The notes under the pieces were generated by a model, which saw only the letters and a list, made by a program, of their open reading frames with translations, was not told the DNA's origin and searched no databases. DNA of 64,000 nt from JAXMBN01 sp046349875 (GTDB lineage: Bacteria; Planctomycetota; Planctomycetia; Pirellulales; Pirellulaceae), in contig JAXMBN010000023.1 of the NCBI GenBank assembly GCA_046349875.1, forward strand, positions 1 through 64,000, read 5' to 3'. Both the position numbers and the translations under genes were made by a program. Of the stretch, positions 56,002 to 64,000 are shown piece after piece (the stretch's first letter is position 1; every line of letters starts with the position of its first letter).

Positions 56002-56060
56002 CTTGGTTCGACATTCCAAAGGGAACAGCGATTCGAGAGCATCGATGGGACATCAATGCC

Positions 56061-57200
56061 TTAAACGTTCACCCAGCTGCCCGACTTGGCGCTTGAGAGT
56101 ACAGCATCGCAAACCTTTTGCGTTTCGAGAGCTTCGCGGAAGGTTGGGCTGCAAGGCTTGCCGGTCTCGAGGCTCTTCAAGAAGTCCGCGACTTGGTGAA
56201 CGAAGCTGTGTTCGTATCCAATCTGAAGACCTGGAACCCACCAGTTCTTCATATAGGGTTGATCGCCATCGGAAACGTGGATGCTTCTCCATCCGCGAAC
56301 TTTGCCTTCATCGCGATGATCGAAGTAGCTTAAGCGATGGAGATCATGGAGATCCCATTTGATCGATGCATTCTCGCCGTTGATCTCGAGGGTATAGAGA
56401 GCCTTATGACCGCGAGCGTATCGGGTCGATTCGAAGGTCGCGAGCGAACCATTCTTGAAGCGAGCCAAGAAGGCAGCCGCATCATCGATGTGAACCGCTT
56501 CCTTCTTGCCGGTCAATGCGTGCATGCGTTCCTTGACGAAGGTCTCGGTCATCGCGGACACCGAACCGATGCTACCGTTGAGCCAAATGGCGGTGTCGAT
56601 ACAGTGGGCAAGCAAGTCACCCGTCACACCGCTACCTGCCGCTTCTGCATCCAAACGCCATGTAGCTGTTCCACCTTGAGGTACTTCTTCAGAGATGGTC
56701 CAGTCTTGAAGGAACATGGCGCGATAATGGAAGATGCGGCCGAGTTTCCCTTCCTCGATCAATTGCTTCGCCAGCGATACGGCAGGTACGCGTCGGTAGT
56801 TGTACCAAACGGTGTTAGCCACGCCCGCCTTTTCGACTGCCGCAACCATTTCTTCGCCTTCGGCCGTGTTCATCGACAGAGGCTTCTCGCAAAGAATCAT
56901 CTTGCCATTCTTGGCGGCTGCCAAAGCAATTTCTTTGTGAAGGTTGTTCGGAGTGCAGATATCGATGGCGTCGATATCCGATCGCTCGACAAGTTTCTTC
57001 CAGTCGGTCTCGATGGACGCGTAGCCCCATTGATCCGCGAACGCTTGAGCTTTTTCGGCATTGCGAGCACACACGGCTTGCAATACAGGTTGGTATTGGA
57101 GGTCGAAGAAATGATTGACCTTGGTATATCCATTGGAGTGAGCTCGGCCCATGAACCCATAGCCAATCATTCCAATGCGGAGAGGTTTCTTTGCAGCCAT
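56061..57200 (-). CDS. Cytoplasmic Gfo/Idh/MocA oxidoreductase
   Basis: 379 residues without signal peptide; AGGAAAAC precedes the ATG. The Rossmann part starts RIGMIGYGFMGRAHSNGY and has CTPNNLHKEIALAAAKNGK followed by ILCEKPLSMN, the EKP motif. A GVTGDLLAHCIDTAIWLNG segment belongs to the catalytic domain. It resembles inositol or myo-inositol-type dehydrogenases (IolG-like). It is the last gene of the three-gene minus-strand sugar cluster. Confidence 0.92.
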   Translation of the reverse strand: MAAKKPLRIGMIGYGFMGRAHSNGYTKVNHFFDLQYQPVLQAVCARNAEKAQAFADQWGYASIETDWKKLVERSDIDAIDICTPNNLHKEIALAAAKNGKMILCEKPLSMNTAEGEEMVAAVEKAGVANTVWYNYRRVPAVSLAKQLIEEGKLGRIFHYRAMFLQDWTISEEVPQGGTATWRLDAEAAGSGVTGDLLAHCIDTAIWLNGSIGSVSAMTETFVKERMHALTGKKEAVHIDDAAAFLARFKNGSLATFESTRYARGHKALYTLEINGENASIKWDLHDLHRLSYFDHRDEGKVRGWRSIHVSDGDQPYMKNWWVPGLQIGYEHSFVHQVADFLKSLETGKPCSPTFREALETQKVCDAVLSSAKSGSWVNV

Positions 57201-57275
57201 CTTGTTTTCCTATATGTCGAATCGAAAGTCAGTATTGGATAAGGACGTAGCGATGCTCGTCACATCGCGATGCGA

Positions 57276-58307
57276 TCAGGACCACCCATGGGCCTCACGA
57301 ACCTTGAGCATCACATCCAAAATGGTGTTCCAAGTGGATGTCTTTTCCAGAGTTGCATTGGGGAACATGCAACCATCCCAGCAGATATGTTGAATGCCTC
57401 GTTTGGTTGCATCCTTGAGCCAATATCCAGCGCAGCGAACGATATCGAGTTTGCCGTTGGGGTCATCGGCTGGACAGTGCTTGCCTGTCTTGTCGTGCGA
57501 TCCCGCGCCATGCACGTGGCCATCGTTTTGCGCGACGTGGAAGTCGATCGTCCACGGACGCAGTTTATCAGTCATCTTTTCATACGCTGCATAGAATTCA
57601 TCCTGGCTATAACCAGACTGAATCAACGCGCATTCTGGGGCGTTGTATCCAAGCAAGTAGAGATAGGTGTGCGCCAAGTCTGCTTGAAAGCCGAGAGTCT
57701 CGGGCATGCCAACTGCCTCGAGTAGGTCGAGCATATCTTTCCAGCTGTGCATTCCTGCCCAGCAGATTTCGCCTTCGGCAGCGAGTCGCTCGCCATAACT
57801 GGCTGCAATCTTGGCTGCTTCCTTGAAGGTTTCAGCAATCTTTTGTGTATTGGCCTTCGCGTCCGCCCGCCACTTTTCAACTCCGAACTCGGCCGAATCG
57901 ATTCGAATCACACCGTACTTGCGGACGCCATGTTCATTGAACACCTTGGCAATGCGGCAAGCGACTCGAACTGCGGAGAGAAACTTCTCGCGAGCTGCAC
58001 TATCGCCCATAGCGGAATCGCCGACGGTACCGGGCCAAACGGGCGCGACCAGCGATCCGACCGAGAATCCCTTGCTAGCGATGAGATCGGCGATCTTGCG
58101 AAGTTCATCGTCGGTCGCATCGGGATTGGTATGCGGGTGAAAAAGAAAATAGTCGATCCCATCGAATTTCTTGCCATCGACGGAAGCAGATGCCGTCAAT
58201 TCCAGCATCCGCTCCAAACTGATCGGTGGCTCTTGATCGGGACCATCGCCCTTGCCAACCAGTCCAGGCCACATCGCATTGTGAAGTTTGGGATACGTAT
58301 GAGTCAT
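57276..58307 (-). CDS. Sugar phosphate isomerase/epimerase (xylose-isomerase-like TIM barrel)
   Basis: 343 residues from the ATG at 58307, with GGAG 10 nt upstream. The barrel contains TASASVDGKKFDGIDYFLFH, SVGSLVAPVWPG, GVIRIDSAEFG and FQADLAHTYLYLLG, typical of the AP-endonuclease-2/xylose-isomerase fold. The chain ends in a region likely to hold metal ligands (FHVAQNDGHVHG). The sugar is unknown. It lies between the cupin gene and the Gfo/Idh gene, so it is probably the isomerisation step of the cluster. Confidence 0.88.
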   Translation of the reverse strand: MTHTYPKLHNAMWPGLVGKGDGPDQEPPISLERMLELTASASVDGKKFDGIDYFLFHPHTNPDATDDELRKIADLIASKGFSVGSLVAPVWPGTVGDSAMGDSAAREKFLSAVRVACRIAKVFNEHGVRKYGVIRIDSAEFGVEKWRADAKANTQKIAETFKEAAKIAASYGERLAAEGEICWAGMHSWKDMLDLLEAVGMPETLGFQADLAHTYLYLLGYNAPECALIQSGYSQDEFYAAYEKMTDKLRPWTIDFHVAQNDGHVHGAGSHDKTGKHCPADDPNGKLDIVRCAGYWLKDATKRGIQHICWDGCMFPNATLEKTSTWNTILDVMLKVREAHGWS

Positions 58308-58467
58308 GGGACTTAAACTCCGAGGAAGGATGAAAAGCGTTTTGAGTTTTGGGGGAGGTAGGCTCGCGCGATCAAGATGCTGCAAGTGGCGAGCATGGGT
58401 CACCGCAAGGCTGGAGCGAGCATCGCATCGATCGCGACGCGATGCTCAAGTCGATTATCGATGGCGA

Positions 58468-59727
58468 CTATTTCTTCCAAGCACCGTTGGCCGGAAGATT
58501 GGGGTGAACATCGGGACCAAAGTACCGAAGACCGACCAACGGTTCAGCACCTGTATTGACGATCTCGACCCCACGGGTCGCCGCTTCATGCGAAATGAAT
58601 ACTTCGTCTTCCGTGTTTTCTCCAAAGCGAATCATGGCGGGCGTTTGAAGGGCGAGCTTACCCATCTGCCCCTTGCCTTGTACCGTGATCCATCCACTGG
58701 CTCCCGGATCGCGCAATATGCATCGCTTGCCAGGTTCAACGGTCAACTCTTTGGCCGAGAACAGCTGCTTCTTGTCGATCGATCCATAGACGATCCACTT
58801 GTCGGTATAGCCATCGCCACTACGTTCGGTATCGACGATGGGTTCCAGATAATTGCTATCCTTGAAGTGCGTATCGACGTTCTTTTCCCAATCCAATTGG
58901 CCAATAATGAAGTCAAGATCCTGATGCTTTTCGGGAGGCATATCCTTCACAAGCAACGACCAGGGAACGTAACGTCCTTCGACGATCGATTGGAACATAC
59001 CGAAAACGTCGCTTCCCCACTGTGGTTCGTAGGTGCACAGCGAACCTGGAGCATGAAGCACTCCCGGCGGAATCAACCAACCCGTGCCTCGCTTGAGTCT
59101 GTAAGCTCGCGATAGGTCGAGGATTCCATTGTCACCCTTGTTCCAGTTCTGCAAGCAACGACGCAGGTCATCTTTGGTTGTGCCTGGCTCCAAACCCATG
59201 AAGGTGTAGCAGAAGTTATTGTCGACGTTGTTGTATTGCGGTGGGAAATAGTAGCTCTCGGGCTTGCCTTCCTGACCTACCAACGCCGCATCTTCTTGCG
59301 ATTGGTGCATATGGTGAGGAATCGGCCCCATGTTATCGAAGAACTTCGAATAGACGGGCCAACGATTGTATTTGCCGAAGATCGAAGCACCGATCAGTCG
59401 ATTACCCGCTTCTGCTACAGCATCTTTGAGCAAGAATTTTTTGCCTTCGAAGAGACAGAAGCTCAAGCCTTCGTGCCACACACGACCTTCGTTCGCGGCT
59501 TCCGTGGTGCTTGCGAACCAGCGTTCATCGATGCCACCTCGATTGGCGCCGAACGCATAGAGGTCACCGGGATACAATTTGATGCGGCGGCCCGGATGAA
59601 GAAAGCTGCGGGGAACCCAAGTCGGTGTTAGACGCAATAAGCCTTCGCCGGCTTCGAGCGCTAACTGAAGAACTTGGGAAACACTATCCTTCTGAATCAT
59701 TCCTTCGTCTAAGCGAACAGCGGTCAT
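58468..59727 (-). CDS. Cupin protein of the mannose-6-phosphate-isomerase-like type
   Basis: 419 residues from the ATG at 59727, with AGGA 10 nt upstream. The middle has a cupin metal site: GPIPHHMHQSQEDA supplies His residues, and LIPPGVLHAPGSLCTYEP a further His, as in ManA-type cupins. The second half (about 300-419) is another cupin-like barrel ending in LRYFGPDVHP. Probably an aldose-ketose isomerase or a sugar-binding cupin; the exact reaction is unknown. It begins the minus-strand group and is divergent from the DUF4432 gene. Confidence 0.8.
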   Translation of the reverse strand: MTAVRLDEGMIQKDSVSQVLQLALEAGEGLLRLTPTWVPRSFLHPGRRIKLYPGDLYAFGANRGGIDERWFASTTEAANEGRVWHEGLSFCLFEGKKFLLKDAVAEAGNRLIGASIFGKYNRWPVYSKFFDNMGPIPHHMHQSQEDAALVGQEGKPESYYFPPQYNNVDNNFCYTFMGLEPGTTKDDLRRCLQNWNKGDNGILDLSRAYRLKRGTGWLIPPGVLHAPGSLCTYEPQWGSDVFGMFQSIVEGRYVPWSLLVKDMPPEKHQDLDFIIGQLDWEKNVDTHFKDSNYLEPIVDTERSGDGYTDKWIVYGSIDKKQLFSAKELTVEPGKRCILRDPGASGWITVQGKGQMGKLALQTPAMIRFGENTEDEVFISHEAATRGVEIVNTGAEPLVGLRYFGPDVHPNLPANGAWKK

Positions 59728-59936
59728 CGATATATCCTGAAGCATTCCATGGAGAGGCGGGAAGAAAACACAATACGCTTGAGAATGCCAGTTGTATTCC
59801 GGCCGCGGACCGCTTACAAGCCAGTACCTCCACCGCTAAGGTGAATGCGGTAAAATTGAGTTCAGTTCCACTAATTCCAGGTCGCGGTCGATAAACTCGC
59901 CCTTTCCATCAATCTTTAGCCAGTTGAGCCAACGTC

Positions 59937-61094
59937 ATGACCTCTTCCCTCCGTTGGAATCTGATCGATTGTGATACCCACCATGGCGCACCCGAGGCCT
60001 TTCCTGAGTCGATTGCTGCGGCAAATGGCCACTTCCGACTTCACTGGGAAAAGCTCAGCGGTGGATTGCGAGATGGGGTACATGTGTTGACCGTCGATAC
60101 CGGTGCAGTTCGCGTCGCCATCCTTCCCGAAAGGGGAATGGGCATTTGGAAGTGTTGGCGAAACGATACGGAATTTGGGTGGCAGAGCCCCGTCCGTGGG
60201 CCTGTGCATCCTCATTTCGTTCCGATCCAGGATGCTTCTGGCATCGGATGGTTGGAAGGTTTCGACGAACTCGTCGTGCGATGCGGATTGGAAAGCAATG
60301 GGGCGCCGGAGTTTGATGATCGAGGAAATGTCAGGTATCCATTGCACGGGCGCATCGCTAATCGACCGGCTTATCGCTTAACCGTCGAAGTTGATCCGAT
60401 GGCAGGAGTGCTCGACGTTCGAGGTTGGGTCGAGGAGACTCGTTTTCTGATTCGAAGTACCTCCCTGTTGACCCATTATCAATTCCGTGTGAATCAACCT
60501 GGGATTGCCATTACGGATACCGTCACGAATCTTTCTGCGAATGCAACCACCATTCAGTTGTTGTATCACATCAACGTGGGTCAACCGATATTGGAAGCGG
60601 GATCCAAGTTCTTTGCAGCCTCGAAAAAAGTTTCACCTCGCAATCCCCATGCAGCGAAAGACATTGCTTCCTGGACGACCTACAAGCCACCGACCCCAGG
60701 TTATGTCGAGCAAGTATATTTCACTCAGCCCTACGCAGATACGCAGCATTGGTCGACAGCGATGTTGACCGATAGTCGCCAAGACCATGCCTTTGCGGTT
60801 CGATACGATACCAAAACGCTTCCATGCTTAACCTTGTGGAAAAATACAGCAGCGGTAGAAGATGGCTATGTGACGGGGCTTGAGCCCGCGACGGGATTTC
60901 CTAACACGCGAACGTTTGAGGAAAAGCAAGGACGGCTTGTGGCGCTTGCCAGCGGTGAATCCAAGCGATTCCGTTTGCAATTGGAACCGATTATCGATGG
61001 CCAGCGCGTGCGCGAAGTGATCCAAGAAATCGAAGCGCAACAACAACAGCCGGCCGAAGTGTTGTCCGAACCATTTCCGCAATGGGCGTCCTAA
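59937..61094 (+). CDS. DUF4432 aldose-epimerase-like protein
   Basis: 385 residues. It belongs to the galactose-mutarotase-like beta-sandwich superfamily: VAILPERGMGIWKC near residue 60, SPVRGPVHPHFV, YPLHGRIANRPAYRL and GLEPATGFPNTR are typical of DUF4432. The likely role is interconversion of sugar anomers or binding of an unusual sugar. It is divergent from the cupin, isomerase and Gfo/Idh genes, which suggests a shared sugar pathway. The C-terminal Gln-rich stretch is short. Confidence 0.87.
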   Translation: MTSSLRWNLIDCDTHHGAPEAFPESIAAANGHFRLHWEKLSGGLRDGVHVLTVDTGAVRVAILPERGMGIWKCWRNDTEFGWQSPVRGPVHPHFVPIQDASGIGWLEGFDELVVRCGLESNGAPEFDDRGNVRYPLHGRIANRPAYRLTVEVDPMAGVLDVRGWVEETRFLIRSTSLLTHYQFRVNQPGIAITDTVTNLSANATTIQLLYHINVGQPILEAGSKFFAASKKVSPRNPHAAKDIASWTTYKPPTPGYVEQVYFTQPYADTQHWSTAMLTDSRQDHAFAVRYDTKTLPCLTLWKNTAAVEDGYVTGLEPATGFPNTRTFEEKQGRLVALASGESKRFRLQLEPIIDGQRVREVIQEIEAQQQQPAEVLSEPFPQWAS

Positions 61095-61325
61095 TCGACT
61101 CCGTTCTTGATTCTCGAGATTCGTTTTGCCATGTTGGGGTAAACCAGTTCCTTTCCGAAAAGAAACGCAAGGCAAAGAAATGCCTGCAATGAATGTGTAG
61201 ATCCAACTGCGATCCAATAACGGAAAATCCGAAAAATCGAATCCGATTTCGCTCGATTCCGTCACCAAGTTCCTCCAAAATGATGGGTATCGGGGCTTAA
61301 GTTCTTTTCGGATGGGGTTCGGCCG

Positions 61326-62327
61326 ATGGTTCAATACGTGCAACGGAAGATGCTTTGGAGTCTTTTGGCTTTTTTGGTTCTGTGGCCGCATGTGCTGTAC
61401 GGCCAGGCTTCTCCACAGCCCAATGCAGAAGAGGCCAATCGTCAGAAGTTGGCTACGACACTCGTCGATCTTTTGGAACAAGCTTCCGATCCGCAGGTCA
61501 TTGAATCGACGTTGATCGTCATGAGTGAATGGAAAGTCACCTCGGAGCGGATCGATCGGATTGTCATGCAAGGGTTGCGTTCCGAGGTGCGCGACGAGCA
61601 GATGATGGCGGTGAGGTTATTGGTCGGAGACTGCGTGACTTGGAATTTCAAGATGAAATTCGACCAGGGGATCCAATTATTGGAACGTGTTGCCAAGCAG
61701 GTGAAGGAGCATCCAGACGATACCTCGCTCAAGTCGCACTACACCAGTATTTTCAACCAAGTTGTTCGCATATTGCAGGCCGATCGCTTAACGTCCGTCG
61801 AAGTGCTTCGCGAGCAATTGTCGCAGGCAAAAGATCTCGGTGTGACCCTTCAGATGATACGATCGTTAGGTGCCAACGCCTATGAATTGCGATCCGACCT
61901 GATCGATATCCTTTCCCATAGCTCGGAGAAATCAACACAGCTTGCATGCTTGGACATTCTGAGGCAGCTTCGCCCCCAAACGCGAACGACGCGTCAGACA
62001 ACGGCAACGTACTTTCAGACGTTGTTCAACAGCTTTGATTCGGATCGTGATGGAGGCGTCTCGCTTCAGGAGTTTCAAGCGCGACCTGACCCTTCCGCGA
62101 CATTCAACATCACGGCCAAGTGGGATCATAAGCTGATCGATCGAAACAATGATGGTAAGCTTGATCAAGCGGAGTGGCTCAATCATTTCGGCCCGGCAAT
62201 CATTCAGAATCAGAATGTTCAGGCATTGCCGGCGGCTGCCTTGAACTTACAGAATTTTCGCAACGCGGTAGAGATTCAAGGAGCGGCTATTGTCGCACCC
62301 GAGCCCGCCCCCGCACCACCGCGTTAA
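61326..62327 (+). CDS. Secreted helical protein with two EF-hand motifs
   Basis: 333 residues with a signal peptide (about 1-27). The middle is helical and HEAT-like (about 30-220). Two calcium loops follow: SFDSDRDGGVSLQEF and DRNNDGKLDQAEW, both with usual Asp/Asn/Gly/Glu spacing. The tail is Ala/Pro-rich. Function unknown; calcium binding is likely. A start at 61350 is possible but has a poorly placed Shine-Dalgarno. Confidence 0.75.
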   Translation: MVQYVQRKMLWSLLAFLVLWPHVLYGQASPQPNAEEANRQKLATTLVDLLEQASDPQVIESTLIVMSEWKVTSERIDRIVMQGLRSEVRDEQMMAVRLLVGDCVTWNFKMKFDQGIQLLERVAKQVKEHPDDTSLKSHYTSIFNQVVRILQADRLTSVEVLREQLSQAKDLGVTLQMIRSLGANAYELRSDLIDILSHSSEKSTQLACLDILRQLRPQTRTTRQTTATYFQTLFNSFDSDRDGGVSLQEFQARPDPSATFNITAKWDHKLIDRNNDGKLDQAEWLNHFGPAIIQNQNVQALPAAALNLQNFRNAVEIQGAAIVAPEPAPAPPR

Positions 62328-62535
62328 TCCCCTCCGCGGCAGTCTAATTCAGCCCTCGATTTGCATTCCATTCAAGAATGTACGCGCCTCGCGGGCTTTA
62401 TGACATTGCGTCAGGATCGTCAACAGATAATCCTAATTCGAGGTCTTTTGCGCAATCGGTGGATCTCGCCGAGGCTAGCCCGATAGGTTTCACGGGACGC
62501 GAGATGACCAATCCAGAAATACATCGTGTGCTTTC

Positions 62536-62550
62536 ATGCCTTTTAGGCAT
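62536..62550. other. Small hairpin just upstream of the peptidase gene
   Basis: ATGCC-TTTTA-GGCAT lies 14 nt before the ATG and immediately before AAAGGAAAG. It may affect translation; alternatively it is chance. The rest of 62328-62535 shows no gene. Confidence 0.3.
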
Positions 62551-62564
62551 AACAAAGGAAAGAT

Positions 62565-64000
62565 ATGTTTCGTCGATTTGATCGTTCATGGTGGATGCTG
62601 TCTTGGATCTTCTTGGCTCTCATCGCGGGAGCTCAAGAAAAAGATCCCCAAGCCGCATCGCCGGCTCCGAAAGTCACCAACGACTCCCAGTTGCTTTCTG
62701 TCGATCGACTATTTCAATCGTCTGAATTTCAGGACCGAGGATGGGGACCGATTCAATGGCGACGCGATGGGAAATCGTATTGGATCGTGGACCGCAATTC
62801 AGCGTCGAAGTCGATCGCGATTCAAACGGTCGATGCTGTCACTGGTGACAAGGTCGACTTCGTTTCCGCTGACGAGCTTGTTCGGGCTGAGTGCCCTTGG
62901 AAGCATATCGATTCGTTCCATGTCGCCGAAGACGAATCCAAGGTGCTCTTTTTCACCAACACCAAACGTGTATGGCGATTGAATACTCGCGGAGACTATT
63001 GGGTTTGGGATCGATCGAAAAAGACCTTGGTCAAGCTTGGGGGAGACATCGATCCCTCCATGATGATGTTTGCCAAGTTCTCGCCTGACGCATCGCACGT
63101 TGCCTACGTCTACAAAAACAACCTCTACGTGCAAGACCTTCAATCGCTCAAGATCGAATCGCTCACGACCGATGGCAGCGATACCATCATCAATGGCACA
63201 TCCGATTGGGTTTATGAAGAAGAGTTGTCACTACGCGATGCCTATCGTTGGAGCCCCGATAGTCGATCGATTGCTTATTGGCAACTGGATACGCACGGTG
63301 TGCGCACCTTCTTCATGATCAACAACACCGATGACAGTTACTCCAAGCCGATTCCCATTCTTTATCCCAAGGTTGGGGAGACCAATGCTGCGGGGCGCAT
63401 CGGGATTGTCGATCTCGCCCAGCGGAAGACGAGATGGATCGATCTTCCAGGCGATCCTCGCGAGCATTACGTCGCGCAGGTCGAATGGAATCCAAACGGA
63501 ACAAGTCTCCTGTTGCAGCAATTCAACCGATTGCAAAATCGTAATACCGTTTATCGCGTGGCGCCTGATTCGCTTCAACTCGAAACATTGCACGTCGAAG
63601 AAGATCCCGCTTGGCTCGAAAACGAGAACCCATTTCGATGGATTCAAGGCGGGCAGGCGTTTCTATGGCTGAGCGAGCGATCGGGCTGGCGCAACGCGTA
63701 TGCTCTTTCCAGTGACAAGCCAAAAAATGTGGTCGTTGCTGGCCAAGTCACTCAAGCACCGGTGATTGCCGGTGCACTGGATGTCTTGCAGATACTTTCG
63801 ATCGATGAAGCGAATGAACGCGTTTATTTCTTAGCATCGCCAGAAAATCCAACGCAGCAATACCTTTATTCTGCGAGTCTGAAGGGTGGTGACATTCAAC
63901 GAATCACTCCCCCAGGTGACGCTGGTTGGAACTCGTACCAAATGGCTCCAATGAACGGTGAGTCCAAGGTTCGATTGGCTGTGCATTCGGTATCGAGTCT
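62565..64000 (+). CDS. Dipeptidyl-peptidase-IV-like S9 peptidase, 3' end outside window
   Basis: 478 residues are visible and the frame runs off the right edge. AAAGGAAAG lies 3-8 nt before the ATG. A signal peptide (about 1-24) is followed by the DPP-IV N-terminal beta-propeller. Key segments are TSDWVYEEELSLRDAYRWSP, with the Glu-Glu motif that binds the substrate N-terminus, and YPKVGETNAAG, the family's PKAGE-like line. The catalytic Ser domain would lie beyond the window. It probably trims X-Pro or X-Ala dipeptides in the periplasm. Confidence 0.9.
   Translation, partial: MFRRFDRSWWMLSWIFLALIAGAQEKDPQAASPAPKVTNDSQLLSVDRLFQSSEFQDRGWGPIQWRRDGKSYWIVDRNSASKSIAIQTVDAVTGDKVDFVSADELVRAECPWKHIDSFHVAEDESKVLFFTNTKRVWRLNTRGDYWVWDRSKKTLVKLGGDIDPSMMMFAKFSPDASHVAYVYKNNLYVQDLQSLKIESLTTDGSDTIINGTSDWVYEEELSLRDAYRWSPDSRSIAYWQLDTHGVRTFFMINNTDDSYSKPIPILYPKVGETNAAGRIGIVDLAQRKTRWIDLPGDPREHYVAQVEWNPNGTSLLLQQFNRLQNRNTVYRVAPDSLQLETLHVEEDPAWLENENPFRWIQGGQAFLWLSERSGWRNAYALSSDKPKNVVVAGQVTQAPVIAGALDVLQILSIDEANERVYFLASPENPTQQYLYSASLKGGDIQRITPPGDAGWNSYQMAPMNGESKVRLAVHSVSS

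Noticed and set aside
56337..57242. 301-codon open frame on the plus strand
   Set aside because: Antisense to the Gfo/Idh gene, which has clear Rossmann and EKP motifs.
58306..59115. 269-codon open frame on the plus strand
   Set aside because: Antisense to the cupin gene; composition reflects the reverse complement of its codons.

Overview
The window looks like a chromosomal segment of a planctomycete (Planctomycetota, most likely a Pirellulaceae-type genus). The family-level evidence is the paired DUF1549/DUF1553 and DUF1501 secreted proteins (two pairs), a BBP7-type beta-barrel, two giant secreted proteins with the N-terminal LEPR-XLL-type anchor motif, a sulfatase, Tat-exported Gfo/Idh oxidoreductases, a DUF6807 (PmoA-like) protein, a RAYT transposase and an oversized signal peptidase I. 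LPS-related genes (kdsB, an lptB-like ABC ATPase) fit a diderm envelope. No rRNA, tRNA, CRISPR array or phage region was seen.

Layout. 1-8.7 kb: truncated oleC (left edge, minus strand), an RRM RNA-binding protein, a secreted TPR protein, a SEC-C/TPR protein, protein-arginine kinase mcsB and a Sua5-type threonylcarbamoyl-AMP synthase. 8.7-10.3 kb: a 1.56-kb element made of a RAYT transposase between 38-nt imperfect inverted repeats. 10.2-12.8 kb (minus): an Lgt-like protein whose 3' end lies in the element, a membrane protein, a possible micro-protein and a DUF1593 protein. 13.0-17.4 kb: a cytochrome-like DUF1549/DUF1553 protein and its DUF1501 partner. 17.4-24.1 kb (minus): two secreted proteins, a 1345-residue multidomain redox protein and pdxH. 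24.2-32.2 kb: yqgE, hemB, a highly unusual Clp-type double AAA+ ATPase, a DUF6807 protein, a pyroglutamyl-peptidase and an LRR lipoprotein. 32.2-38.0 kb: a second DUF1501 and DUF1549/DUF1553 pair, a polytopic membrane protein and an SGNH hydrolase. 38.0-50.3 kb: repeats, a DUF11/SdrD-like surface protein, BBP7, a Gfo/Idh oxidoreductase, a sulfatase and a metalloprotease with dockerin-like ends. 50.3-55.8 kb (minus): kdsB, pyrG, lepB, lptB. 56.0-61.1 kb: a sugar-metabolism cluster (cupin/ManA-like, sugar isomerase/epimerase, Gfo/Idh; divergent DUF4432). 61.3-64.0 kb: an EF-hand protein and a truncated DPP-IV-like peptidase.

Genes that seem to work together: kdsB and pyrG (CTP supply for CMP-KDO) with lptB (LPS transport); the two DUF1549/DUF1501 pairs with the sulfatase and Gfo/Idh proteins (probably polysaccharide use); and the 56-61 kb sugar cluster. 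mcsB and the Clp-like ATPase are about 18 kb apart, but both belong to the phospho-arginine/Clp theme.

Most interesting observations: (1) the Clp-like ATPase lacks the Clp N domain, keeps an LGF loop that could dock ClpP, and ends in what looks like a degenerate peptide-chain-release-factor domain without GGQ; (2) the RAYT element has terminal inverted repeats whose core recurs in REP-like palindromes elsewhere in the window; (3) an isomerase-barrel, cytochrome c, propeller and azurin-like fusion; (4) a one-base frameshift inside the Walker A motif of lptB; (5) a signal peptidase I with a roughly 400-residue insertion.
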